Assembly (NCBI GenBank): GCA_937902125.1
Contig: CALDIB010000068.1
Span: 1-9,320 of the forward strand
From: an uncultured Treponema sp.
GTDB lineage: Bacteria > Spirochaetota > Spirochaetia > Treponematales > Treponemataceae
Length of the DNA stretch: 9,320 nt
Direction: 5' to 3'
Both the position numbers and the translations under genes were made by a program. Below, piece after piece: positions 1 to 6,015 of this stretch. Positions within the stretch are counted from its first letter, which is position 1. The number at the start of each line of letters is the position of its first letter. The notes below the pieces were generated by a model. That model was not told where the DNA came from and did no database searches. It worked only from the letters and a program-made list of their open reading frames with translations.

Positions 1-36
1 TCTACACTCTTTCCCTACACGACGCTCTTCCGATCT
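1..36 (+). other. Illumina adapter sequence (contamination)
   Basis: The first 36 bases match the end of the Illumina TruSeq universal/P5 read-1 adapter, ending in the typical GCTCTTCCGATCT. This is not biological sequence. It was left untrimmed at a contig end, so genuine sequence starts at about position 37 and anything upstream of the first gene is missing. Confidence 0.97.
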
Positions 37-82
37 AAGAAGAATGAGAAAGCTGAAAAAAAACGAAGTTCTTTTTTTCATA

Positions 83-111
83 TTGAAATTATAATCAAAA
101 CGCGCTATAAA
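83..111 (+). promoter_or_regulatory. Sigma-70-type promoter of the small membrane protein gene
   Basis: A -35 TTGAAA (83-88), a 17-bp spacer and a -10 TATAAA (106-111). GCGC (102-105) directly abuts the -10 box. The expected transcription start, about 7 nt after the -10, falls at the ATG at 119, so the mRNA would be leaderless. No Shine-Dalgarno sequence precedes that ATG. Confidence 0.7.
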
Positions 112-118
112 ATTCAAG

Positions 119-487
119 ATGCAATTTAAATTTTCAAAATTGCGCGTCGCGCCCTTTGTTTACCTTTTGCAAAAAATTTTTTTCAGAATGACCGTCTTTT
201 CTTTTATGCTGACAGTCTCTCTGGCGCTTTTGTATTGGGCGGGCAACAAGCAGGAGTTTTTGGACCAAAGCCAAGCCTTTGTCTTGCAAAGCCTTATTTA
301 TCTTTCAATAACGCTGTTGTTTGTGGCGTTCTTCGCCATCGCGTTCATGGTCTTGGACACAATTCTTTCAAGATACACTTTTGTAAAAAAAATCGTCACC
401 CTTGTCTTTTACATTTTTTGCATTTTGCTTTCAACGGCCATTGTCCTCTTGGCAAGAACAGTTTTGGTTTTGGCATCGGGAATTTAA
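119..487 (+). CDS. Small integral membrane protein of unknown function
   Basis: I do not recognise this 122-residue protein. It has a short basic N-terminus (about residues 1-20, with K4, K7, R9, K19 and R23) followed by three strongly hydrophobic stretches at about 24-41, 55-79 and 91-118, so it is very probably an inner-membrane protein with three helices. The loop between helices 1 and 2 is polar (NKQEFLDQSQ), and a basic turn with RYTFVKK precedes helix 3. No catalytic motif is visible. The start at 119 is supported by a well-spaced promoter whose predicted transcription start coincides with the ATG. The gene converges on the CCA enzyme gene, leaving only 6 bp between the two stop codons, and I see no terminator there. 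It could be a conserved lineage-specific membrane protein. Confidence 0.72.
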   Translation: MQFKFSKLRVAPFVYLLQKIFFRMTVFSFMLTVSLALLYWAGNKQEFLDQSQAFVLQSLIYLSITLLFVAFFAIAFMVLDTILSRYTFVKKIVTLVFYIFCILLSTAIVLLARTVLVLASGI

Positions 488-493
488 AAACGG

Positions 494-1930
494 CTAGCCC
501 TTGTATTTTTCTTGCCAAAGGCTTTTGGCCAAATTCAAAAGCGAGTCCTTTTGGTTCATGGCCGGATCGTCGGTGACAGTCTCAAAAAGTTCTTTCAAAA
601 TGGCGCCCAGTTTTTTTCCGGCGGGAATTCCAAGGGCCATCAAGTCCCCGCCGTTCACCGCCAAATCCTTTAGCCCCATGGCTATTTTTTCCCGCAAAAC
701 GCCGTCAACCCGCTCCTTTAATTCCAAGAGTTTTGAGCAAACCGCCGAGTCATGCAGGCGGACTGGAACTTTATGCATTCCGTAAATGTCGGCCAAGCGC
801 AAGTCGAACAAGGCGGCGACATTTTCTTTTCCCACCCGCTGTACAAAACGGCGGACGGCGGCGTCGCTCCAAGAGCTTTCGTAATTGAACATGTGCTCCT
901 TTATTAAATGGCAAACCGAATCTATTTGGGCGTTGGAAAATTTCAGGCGAACCATAATGTCGCGGGTCATTTTGGCGCTTTGGGCCTCGTGGTTGTAGAA
1001 AGTTATTTTTTCGCCGCCGTCAGACGGAAGAAGGCGCTTTGTGGCGGGCTTTCCCGCGTCATGGAAGAGAGCGGCCAAACGCAAAGTCAAAAGGCGCTCT
1101 TCAAAAGACAAAGATTCCTTGTCCTCTTCGTTCCTCAATGCCGCGCCGTCGCAAGCGTAAAAGTTGTGGTCCAAAACGTCAAAGTCGTGAAAGCCCCGCC
1201 GGTCGCTTTGGACGCAGCCTCGGCCTTGCAAAAGTTCAGGAATGAAAATTTTTAGGATTCCGCATTCTTCCAAAAGCTTTAATCCTACAGATGGAACCGG
1301 CGACAAAAGGATTTTGCAAAACTCGTCCCTAAAGCGCTCGGCGGAAATTTTTTCAACGTTTTCAAGAACATGGGGATTATGAATGTCTTTCCAAGTTTTT
1401 TCTTCTATTCTAAAGCCCAACTGGGAGGCGAAACGGACGGCGCGGACAGGACGAAGTCCGTCTTCCATAAAGCGCTCAAGGGGATTTCCCACGGCGCGAA
1501 TAAGGCGCTTTTTTATGTCGTCGCCGCCGCCGTAGGGGTCAACCACAGAGCCGTCCTTTAGGCTTGCGGCCATGGCGTTCATCGTAAAGTCCCGGCGGCT
1601 TAAGTCTTCTTCTATGCGGCCAGTGTATTCCACCTTGTCCGGGTGACGGCCGTCGGAGTAGTCGCTTTCGGAGCGGAAGGTGGTCACCTCTATGGCTTTT
1701 TTCATAAAGCGGACGGTGACAGTTCCGTGCTTTATTCCTGTGGGAATGACGCGGCTAAAAATTTTCATCACTTCTTCGGGGCGCGCGTTTGTGGCCACGT
1801 CCCAGTCGTGGGCGCCCTTCCCCATCAATTCGTCGCGGACGGCGCCGCCCACAAGGTAGGCCTCAAAGCCGGAAGCCTCAAAGAGAGAATTCATTTTTTG
1901 AAGTTCGGAAGGAATTTTCACGCCGCGCAT
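494..1930 (-). CDS. cca: CCA-adding tRNA nucleotidyltransferase (class II, with HD domain)
   Basis: Adds or repairs the 3' CCA end of tRNAs using CTP and ATP; cytoplasmic. The protein has 478 residues from the chosen ATG. The N-terminal nucleotidyltransferase head carries LVGGAVRD (about 26-33) and the metal-binding DWD (42-44). Then come RRDFTMNA (112-119) and ERFMEDGLRPVRAVRFA (about 152-168), the nucleotide-recognition region of class II enzymes. An HD-type domain follows, with FHDAGKP at about 289-295, which in this family is linked to phosphohydrolase or repair activity. The open frame extends upstream to a TTG at 1996, but a predicted -10 (TATAGT, 1952-1957) lies inside that extension, so I place the start at the ATG at 1930. 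There is no Shine-Dalgarno sequence. The tRNA-Leu in this window does not encode CCA, so it depends on this enzyme. Head-to-tail order of motifs and length are normal. A poly(A) polymerase of the same superfamily is a less likely alternative. Confidence 0.93.
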   Translation of the reverse strand: MRGVKIPSELQKMNSLFEASGFEAYLVGGAVRDELMGKGAHDWDVATNARPEEVMKIFSRVIPTGIKHGTVTVRFMKKAIEVTTFRSESDYSDGRHPDKVEYTGRIEEDLSRRDFTMNAMAASLKDGSVVDPYGGGDDIKKRLIRAVGNPLERFMEDGLRPVRAVRFASQLGFRIEEKTWKDIHNPHVLENVEKISAERFRDEFCKILLSPVPSVGLKLLEECGILKIFIPELLQGRGCVQSDRRGFHDFDVLDHNFYACDGAALRNEEDKESLSFEERLLTLRLAALFHDAGKPATKRLLPSDGGEKITFYNHEAQSAKMTRDIMVRLKFSNAQIDSVCHLIKEHMFNYESSWSDAAVRRFVQRVGKENVAALFDLRLADIYGMHKVPVRLHDSAVCSKLLELKERVDGVLREKIAMGLKDLAVNGGDLMALGIPAGKKLGAILKELFETVTDDPAMNQKDSLLNLAKSLWQEKYKG

Positions 1931-1951
1931 TTTTTTAAACCGACAAAAAAG

Positions 1952-1960
1952 ACTATAGCA
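1952..1960 (-). promoter_or_regulatory. Extended -10 promoter element for cca
   Basis: On the minus strand TG-C-TATAGT forms an extended -10. The -35 region is poor (TAGCGC at 17-bp spacing). The predicted start near 1945 would leave a leader of about 15 nt before the ATG at 1930. This element lies back to back with the GCGC-TAGAAT remnant on the plus strand (1975-1984), suggesting an ancestral divergent promoter pair. Confidence 0.5.
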
Positions 1961-1978
1961 TATTTGCTCTTTTTGCGC

Positions 1979-2041
1979 TAGAATCCTTTTATTCAAACAA
2001 TCGTCCTTACAGGCGGAGCTTCTCCCCTGCCAAAGCCTTGA
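1979..2041 (+). pseudogene. Remnant of the 5' end of the thiamine pyrophosphokinase gene
   Basis: Bases 2001-2035 match 3089-3123, inside the intact pyrophosphokinase gene, at 33 of 35 positions. The reading frame is kept: the remnant reads TIVLTGGASPLPK against KIVVFTGGASPLPK in the intact protein, then runs into a TGA at 2039-2041. Upstream lies GCGC-TAGAAT (1975-1984), which looks like a -10 box. Seven bases after it, at 1991, is an in-frame ATT where a leaderless ATG would be expected. I read this as the original promoter and start region of the gene, cut off when the methyltransferase cassette arrived. The promoter and decayed-start reading is inference; the duplicated segment is directly visible. 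Confidence 0.75.
2001..2035 (+). repeat. Direct repeat, left copy (flanks the methyltransferase gene)
   Basis: Left copy of a 35-bp imperfect direct repeat, 33/35 identical to 3089-3123, with mismatches at 2006 and 2027. The two copies are 1,088 bp apart and bracket the methyltransferase promoter and gene. The methyltransferase -35 box begins at 2038, three bases after this copy ends. Confidence 0.9.
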
Positions 2042-2066
2042 ATTTTAGCCGGACAAGCGCTATAAA
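2038..2066 (+). promoter_or_regulatory. Sigma-70-type promoter of the methyltransferase gene
   Basis: A -35 TTGAAT (2038-2043), a 17-bp spacer and a -10 TATAAA (2061-2066). GCGC (2057-2060) abuts the -10. The predicted start at about 2073 leaves only about 5 nt before the ATG at 2078, with no Shine-Dalgarno sequence. The promoter sits wholly between the two direct-repeat copies, so it probably arrived with the gene. It presumably also drives the overlapping pyrophosphokinase gene. Confidence 0.75.
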
Positions 2067-2077
2067 TTATTTGCATT

Positions 2078-3064
2078 ATGTTAAAAGAAGTTGAACAAGC
2101 CCTTTCAAACGCAAAAGCCATAGACCTTTTTGCCGGCATAGGCGGCTTTCATTTGGCGCTTTCAAGTTTTGGCGCAAAATTTGTTTACGCAAGCGAATGG
2201 GACAAAGAGGCCGCCAAGGTCTATCAAGACAATTTTGGCTTAAAGCCGGACGGCGACATAACAAAAGTTTCTGAAAAAGACATACCGGACCATCAAATAC
2301 TTTGCGCGGGCTTTCCTTGCCAGGCATTTTCAATCAGCGGAAAGCAAAGAGGCTTTGAAGACAGCCGGGGAACCTTGTTTTTTGACGTGGCCAGAATAGC
2401 AAAAGAAAAGCAGCCAAAAATCATCCTGCTGGAAAACGTCAAGAATTTGGCGCGGCACGACAACGGCAACACGCTGAAAGTAATCAAAGCCACCCTTGAC
2501 CAAATAGGCTACGATGTTTACGACAAAGTTCTTGACGCCTGCGAATACGGAGTTCCTCAATCGCGAAAAAGAATTTACATAGTTTGCTTTAACAAAAGTC
2601 TTGGCGTAAAAAGCTTTTCATTTCCACAGGCGAGCGAAGAAAAAAAAATCGTAAAGGACATTCTCTTGCCGGACTCGCAAACACAAAAATACATAGTCAC
2701 AAAGTATCCTCCGATAATGGCCAAGGCGGAAAAAAAATGCGGAGGCGACAGGCCTGTCAGAATCGGAAAAGTCAACAAGGGCGGCCAGGGAGAAAGGATA
2801 TACAGTCCTCTTGGAAGCGCCATAACATTGTCAGCCTATGGCGGCGGAGTCGGAGCCAAGACCGGCTTGTATTTAATAAACGGAAAAGTCCGCAGGCTGG
2901 CTCCCCGGGAATGCGCCAGGCTTGACGGCTTTCCAGAGGATTTTAAAATTGCAAGCGGCGACAACACGGCCTACAAGCAGTTTGGAAATTCTGTGGTCGT
3001 TGACGTTTTGCAAAACATTGTCAAAAGCGTGATAAAAACCCAGGGAGCGCTTTCATGGCTTTGA
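2078..3064 (+). CDS. DNA (cytosine-5-)-methyltransferase, M.HhaI-like (predicted GCGC)
   Basis: Transfers a methyl group from S-adenosylmethionine to C5 of cytosine in DNA. All main motifs are present: I DLFAGIGGF (16-24), IV GFPCQAFS with catalytic C81, VI LLENV with E119, VIII QSRKR (161-165), and the C-terminal RECARLDGFP and AYKQFGNS (N304). The 328-residue length and motif numbering coincide with M.HhaI as I recall it. The target recognition region KGGQGERIYS (234-243) and LSAYGGG (251-257) preserve the residues that contact DNA in M.HhaI (S87, Q237, R240, Y254, G257). Methylation of the inner C of GCGC is therefore predicted. No restriction endonuclease gene is adjacent, so it looks like an orphan enzyme. 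The stop codon overlaps the start of the pyrophosphokinase gene by 10 bp. The ATG at 2078 is favoured by its promoter, although it has no ribosome binding site. Flanking direct repeats indicate acquisition by insertion. Confidence 0.95.
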   Translation: MLKEVEQALSNAKAIDLFAGIGGFHLALSSFGAKFVYASEWDKEAAKVYQDNFGLKPDGDITKVSEKDIPDHQILCAGFPCQAFSISGKQRGFEDSRGTLFFDVARIAKEKQPKIILLENVKNLARHDNGNTLKVIKATLDQIGYDVYDKVLDACEYGVPQSRKRIYIVCFNKSLGVKSFSFPQASEEKKIVKDILLPDSQTQKYIVTKYPPIMAKAEKKCGGDRPVRIGKVNKGGQGERIYSPLGSAITLSAYGGGVGAKTGLYLINGKVRRLAPRECARLDGFPEDFKIASGDNTAYKQFGNSVVVDVLQNIVKSVIKTQGALSWL

Positions 3065-3816
3065 CAAAAGGGGACAAAAAAAAAATAGTCGTCTTTACAG
3101 GCGGAGCTTCTCCCTTGCCAAAGGACGCCGCCCCATTTTTTAAAAACATTTTGGAGGCCGGCCAAAAGCCTGACATTGCAATCGCCGCCGACTCAGGACT
3201 AGAAACCCTCTTGGCCTATCAAAAATATTTTTCTGGCCTTTACGACTTTTATCCCGCCGCCGTCATCGGCGACTTTGATTCCATCAGCGACAAAAAAATC
3301 TTGGAACAATTTGACGGGCGCATCATAGAGCGGGCCTCTCCCCACAAGGACTTGACCGACACAGAAATGGCGCTAAAAAAGGCGCGGAACTTGGCTAAAG
3401 GCAAAAAGGCCTTTGTAACCCTAATAGGCGGCGCGGGCGGCCGAAGCGACCACTTTTTGGGAATATTCAGCCTATTTGGAAGCGAGGACGCGCCCGACGC
3501 TTGGCTTTGCGGGGAGCAAGTTTTTTGGAGGGCCGAACGCTCGGCCTTTAGCGTGGGCGGACTAAAGGCCGGCGACATAATTTCCATCGCCCGCGCCTTT
3601 GGAAAAAATTCCGGCGGAAAAATAATTTCCCGGGGCCTTGAATGGGAAAGCCCTGTCTTTAGAAAAAAAGGCCTTCCCAGCTTGAGCAACACAATAAAGG
3701 AAGAATGGGCCAAAAAAGGAAAGGCCGTCCAAATAAATTTCAAGCGGGGCTCTTTTGTCCTGATTCTCCCTCTTTTTGCAAGCGTTTTATTAGATGCAGA
3801 CAGTAAAAGAAAATGA
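3055..3816 (+). CDS. Thiamine pyrophosphokinase
   Basis: Converts thiamine and ATP to thiamine pyrophosphate and AMP in the cytoplasm. The 253-residue protein shows the family pattern: AADSG (44-48), GDFDS (72-76), HKDLTDTE (97-104, equivalent to the family's DKTDTE), GGAGGRSDH (125-133), and LSNT in the C-terminal substrate-binding domain, ending in GSFVLILP. The ATG at 3055 lies inside the last codons of the methyltransferase gene and has a GGGAG ribosome binding site (3043-3047, 7-nt spacing), so translation is probably coupled. The first ~10 residues (MALTKGDKKK) come from sequence not present in the upstream remnant, which suggests a new N-terminus created by the methyltransferase insertion. 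The 3' end overlaps the convergent MATE gene by 77 bp. thiN or tnr3-type naming is uncertain, so no symbol is given. Confidence 0.92.
   Translation: MALTKGDKKKIVVFTGGASPLPKDAAPFFKNILEAGQKPDIAIAADSGLETLLAYQKYFSGLYDFYPAAVIGDFDSISDKKILEQFDGRIIERASPHKDLTDTEMALKKARNLAKGKKAFVTLIGGAGGRSDHFLGIFSLFGSEDAPDAWLCGEQVFWRAERSAFSVGGLKAGDIISIARAFGKNSGGKIISRGLEWESPVFRKKGLPSLSNTIKEEWAKKGKAVQINFKRGSFVLILPLFASVLLDADSKRK
3089..3123 (+). repeat. Direct repeat, right copy (inside the pyrophosphokinase gene)
   Basis: Right copy of the 35-bp repeat described at 2001-2035. It is part of the working pyrophosphokinase gene and encodes about VVFTGGASPLPK, the conserved first beta-strand region of the protein. It is therefore native to this gene, and the left copy is the displaced one. 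Confidence 0.9.
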
Positions 3817-5103
3817 AGAAAGTGGCGCTCACCCAAGCCGCCTGGTCGCAAAAACAAATGGCTGTCCAGCCCATGGCGGGAACAAGCGCGAAGCTGACCA
3901 CGATTCTGGCAAGCATTTCTATGACTCCTGAAAATATCGCCCGGTTGGAATAGCCCAAGCCTTGAACCGTAAGGCGGGACACGTTCAAAAATGGAATCAC
4001 CAAGTAAAAAAATCCGCTTATAAAAAGGAATTTTTGGGAAGCGTCCAATACATGGGCATTTTGGCTTGAAATGAAAATCATGGAAAGCTGGCGGCCAAAA
4101 AGAACAAGAACAAGGGCCAAAAGCCCGCCCAAAACAAGGCCGGCCAATATTCCTTGGGCAAAGCCTTTTTTGATTCTGTCAAATTTATGGGCGCCGTAGT
4201 TTTGGCTTGCGAAGGTGGAAACAGAAGTGGCCAACGCGTCAAAAGGCGATATGGCGAACTGCTTTATTTTTGACGCGGCGCTGAAGGCTGAAACGTAGAC
4301 GGTGCCCAAGGCGTTGTTGGCCGCCTGCATTATCATGGAACCGATTGCCGTGATGGAAAACTGCAAGCCCATGGGAAAGCCGATTTTTACAAGAACAAGC
4401 GCGGTCTTGGGGTCAAAAACCCTGTCCTCTTTTTTTAGGATGAGGATTGGAAAGCGCGCGCGAATGTATAAAAAGCACAAGAGGCCGCTGACAAACAAGG
4501 AAATGACAGTGGCAAAAGCCGCTCCAAAAACGCCCCAGCCAAAGCATACGATAAAAACAAGGTCAAGGACAACATTGAGCATCGGGAAAAAACCAAAAAA
4601 GCGAAGGGCGTCTTGCTGTCGCCCACCGCGCGCAAAAGACTTGAAAGCCAGTTGTAAAAAATAATGAAGGGGGTTCCCAAAAAAAGCGTGAACAAGTAAA
4701 CCCGCGCTTGGTCAAAAATGTCGGCGGGAGTTTTTAGGGCGTTGAGTATTTGGTCGCAAAAAAAAGCGCAAATGCTTGTCATAAAAAGCGCCACGGCCGC
4801 CGCCAAAATGTAGGCGCAAAAAACAAAGCGCCTCATTCCGTCGTAATCCCGCGCTCCGAATCTTTGCGCCACAGGAACGGAAAAGCCTGTCATGCTTCCC
4901 ATGCAAAAGCCAAAGGTCAAAAATTGGGCGCTGGAAGAGGCGCCCACGGCGGCCAATGCCGAGGCACCCAAGTAGCGGCCCACAATCGCCGCGTCCGCGA
5001 TGTTATAGGCTTGCTGGAAAAGAATTCCGCCCAAAAGCGGAAGCGCGAATTTTATTATAAGCGAAAGCGGATTTCCCGCCGTCAAATCTTTTGTGTTGCC
5101 CAA
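3740..5103 (-). pseudogene. MATE family multidrug/sodium efflux transporter, frameshifted
   Basis: A polytopic inner-membrane antiporter of the MATE family. The N-terminal half reads GNTKDLTAGNPLSLI, then GGILFQQAYNIADAAIVGRYLG, then LLRAVGDSKTPF, all family hallmarks. The C-terminal half continues in another frame from MLNVVLDLVF and GVFGAAFATVIS. The break lies in two T6 tracts on the minus strand (4595-4600 and 4587-4592). Adding one T would restore a 454-residue protein, the usual MATE length. As written, frame 1 stops at 4435. The in-frame heptamer T-TTT-TTG (4600-4594) is a possible -1 slippery site, so slippage could also rescue the protein. The chosen start is TTG at 5103, with GGAG (5113-5110) 6 nt upstream. 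Longer starts would run through the tRNA gene. Genuine mutation, phase variation and assembly error are all possible. Confidence 0.85.
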
Positions 5104-5113
5104 GAGCGTCTCC

Positions 5114-5143
5114 AAAAAAAAAGCGCAAGGCCAACCCCTGCGC
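5114..5143 (-). terminator. Rho-independent terminator of tRNA-Leu
   Basis: Starting 2 nt after the tRNA discriminator base, the minus strand has an 8-bp stem (GCGCAGGG/CCTTGCGC, one G-T pair), a 5-nt loop GTTGG, then nine Ts (5122-5114). The MATE ribosome binding site GGAG begins at the very end of the T run. Confidence 0.9.
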
Positions 5144-5145
5144 GT

Positions 5146-5229
5146 TACCCGGAGAGAGACTTGAACTCTCATAGAATTGCTTCCACTAGGACCTGAACCT
5201 AGCGCGTCTACCAATTTCGCCATCCGGGC
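5146..5229 (-). tRNA. tRNA-Leu (anticodon CAG)
   Basis: An 84-nt cloverleaf on the minus strand. The acceptor stem is GCCCGGA/TCCGGGT (first pair G-T) with discriminator A at 5146. The D-arm contains GGTAGACGC. The anticodon stem CTAGG/CCTAG encloses loop TTCAGGT with anticodon CAG, which reads CUG. There is a long variable arm, as expected for leucine, with a GGAA/TTCT stem. The T-arm is GAGAG-TTCAAGT-CTCTC. The 3' CCA is not encoded (ACG follows), so the CCA-adding enzyme must supply it. The gene has its own promoter and terminator. Confidence 0.97.
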
Positions 5230-5243
5230 GTTTTTCATAGGAG

Positions 5244-5268
5244 CCTCTAAAACTTCTATTTTTAGAGG
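5244..5268 (-). other. Perfect hairpin in the tRNA-Leu 5' leader
   Basis: A 9-bp perfect inverted repeat, CCTCTAAAA/TTTTAGAGG, with a 7-nt loop. It starts at or next to the predicted transcription start (about 5269), so the primary tRNA transcript would begin with this stem-loop, 14 nt before the mature 5' end. It may stabilise or guide processing of the precursor. Its role is unknown. Confidence 0.6.
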
Positions 5269-5275
5269 TTGCCTT

Positions 5276-5304
5276 ATAATAATTTTTTTTGCCGCTTTGG
5301 TCAA
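5276..5304 (-). promoter_or_regulatory. Promoter of tRNA-Leu
   Basis: On the minus strand, a -35 TTGACC (5304-5299), a 17-bp spacer rich in A, and a -10 TATTAT (5281-5276). The -35 overlaps the TGA stop of the PAP2 gene. Unlike the protein-gene promoters in this window, it has no GCGC beside the -10. Confidence 0.7.
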
Positions 5305-6014
5305 GACGCTTTTAAAGCCTTGCCGCAAAAAGCAAAAATCGCCCCGCTCGCAAAAAAGCCTATGGCCGCGCCGCTAACAACGTCGGTCAAAAAATGCTTT
5401 CCGCAAGCCACTCTTAAATACAATGTCAACAGGCAAACAAAAAGCAAAATAAAAGCCAAGGCCTTTGAAACTTTTTCGCCCCGGGGCAAAAGGCTTCCGC
5501 TTTTTTTTCTGAAGGAAATCCACGAAAGAAAAAACGCCAAGGCGATGAAAACCGCCGTCGAATGTCCGCTGGGCCAAGAGCGGCAAAAGTCGCCTTCAAG
5601 GATTCCTTTTTGGCTTGGATTTGGAAAATACATGTAGGGCCTGATTCTTCCCGCGACGGTCTTTAAAAGCCTGTAAAGACCGCCGGCCCAAAGCCAGCAA
5701 GAAACAAATGTCAAAGCGTCGTAGAAAACGTCATTAAGCGCCGCCTTTTTTTCTTTTGAGGAAAAAAAATCATGGCCGGCGGCAAAAGCCGCGGCGACAA
5801 AATTTACAAAAAGAACCAGCGCGGTTCCCCAGCCGTCAAGGCCTTTGTTGTAAGGGCGGGCAAAAAAAGCGTCCAAGGCGTTGACATTTTTTATGTCGTA
5901 AATTCCGTTGTTGTCGGAAACAGAGCGGAATTTTTTGGCGGCCTGGGCCGCGCCCATCAAGGCCAATCCCAAAACAAAGATTAAGGCCAGGGCAAAAAAA
6001 CTTTTCTTGGTCAT
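5301..6014 (-). CDS. PAP2 superfamily membrane phosphatase
   Basis: Probably removes phosphate from a lipid phosphate such as phosphatidic acid or undecaprenyl pyrophosphate at the membrane; the substrate cannot be told from sequence. From the chosen ATG the protein has 237 residues. It carries the three PAP2 signature blocks: KTVAGRIRP (about 119-127), PSGHS (about 150-154) and RVACGKHFLTD (about 203-213), the histidines being the catalytic ones. An N-terminal hydrophobic segment (about 6-25) and further hydrophobic stretches indicate several membrane helices. The start at 6014 is preferred to one at 6032 because AGAGG lies 7 nt upstream and the ATG comes 1 nt after the stop of the CMP-kinase-like gene, so the two genes are translationally coupled in one operon. 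The stop lies inside the tRNA-Leu promoter. Confidence 0.9.
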   Translation of the reverse strand: MTKKSFFALALIFVLGLALMGAAQAAKKFRSVSDNNGIYDIKNVNALDAFFARPYNKGLDGWGTALVLFVNFVAAAFAAGHDFFSSKEKKAALNDVFYDALTFVSCWLWAGGLYRLLKTVAGRIRPYMYFPNPSQKGILEGDFCRSWPSGHSTAVFIALAFFLSWISFRKKSGSLLPRGEKVSKALAFILLFVCLLTLYLRVACGKHFLTDVVSGAAIGFFASGAIFAFCGKALKAS

Positions 6015-6015
6015 T

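Noticed and set aside
55..80. A-run/T-run inverted repeat upstream of the first gene, as a terminator
   Set aside because: The stem would be almost entirely A-T pairs and weak; it may be chance in an AT-rich leader.
44..94. Short frame MRKLKKNEVLFFILKL after the adapter
   Set aside because: Only 16 codons. It may be the last residues of a gene cut off by the contig end, but nothing upstream remains to test this.
1931..1996. Upstream TTG start for the CCA enzyme (500 residues)
   Set aside because: The predicted -10 promoter box lies inside this extension, and the family N-terminus fits the ATG at 1930.
2078..3064. A complete restriction-modification system around the methyltransferase
   Set aside because: The neighbours are clearly the CCA enzyme, thiamine pyrophosphokinase and a MATE transporter; no endonuclease or controller gene is visible in the window.
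3249..3857. Minus-strand 202-residue frame opposite the pyrophosphokinase gene
   Set aside because: A shadow frame of a well-supported gene, with no recognisable motifs and low-complexity composition.
5104..5328. N-terminal extension of the MATE reading frame, including MAKLVDALGS
   Set aside because: This stretch is the translation of the tRNA-Leu gene, its leader and its terminator; the MAKLVDALGS peptide is a well-known false translation of tRNA-Leu. The MATE start is placed at TTG 5103.
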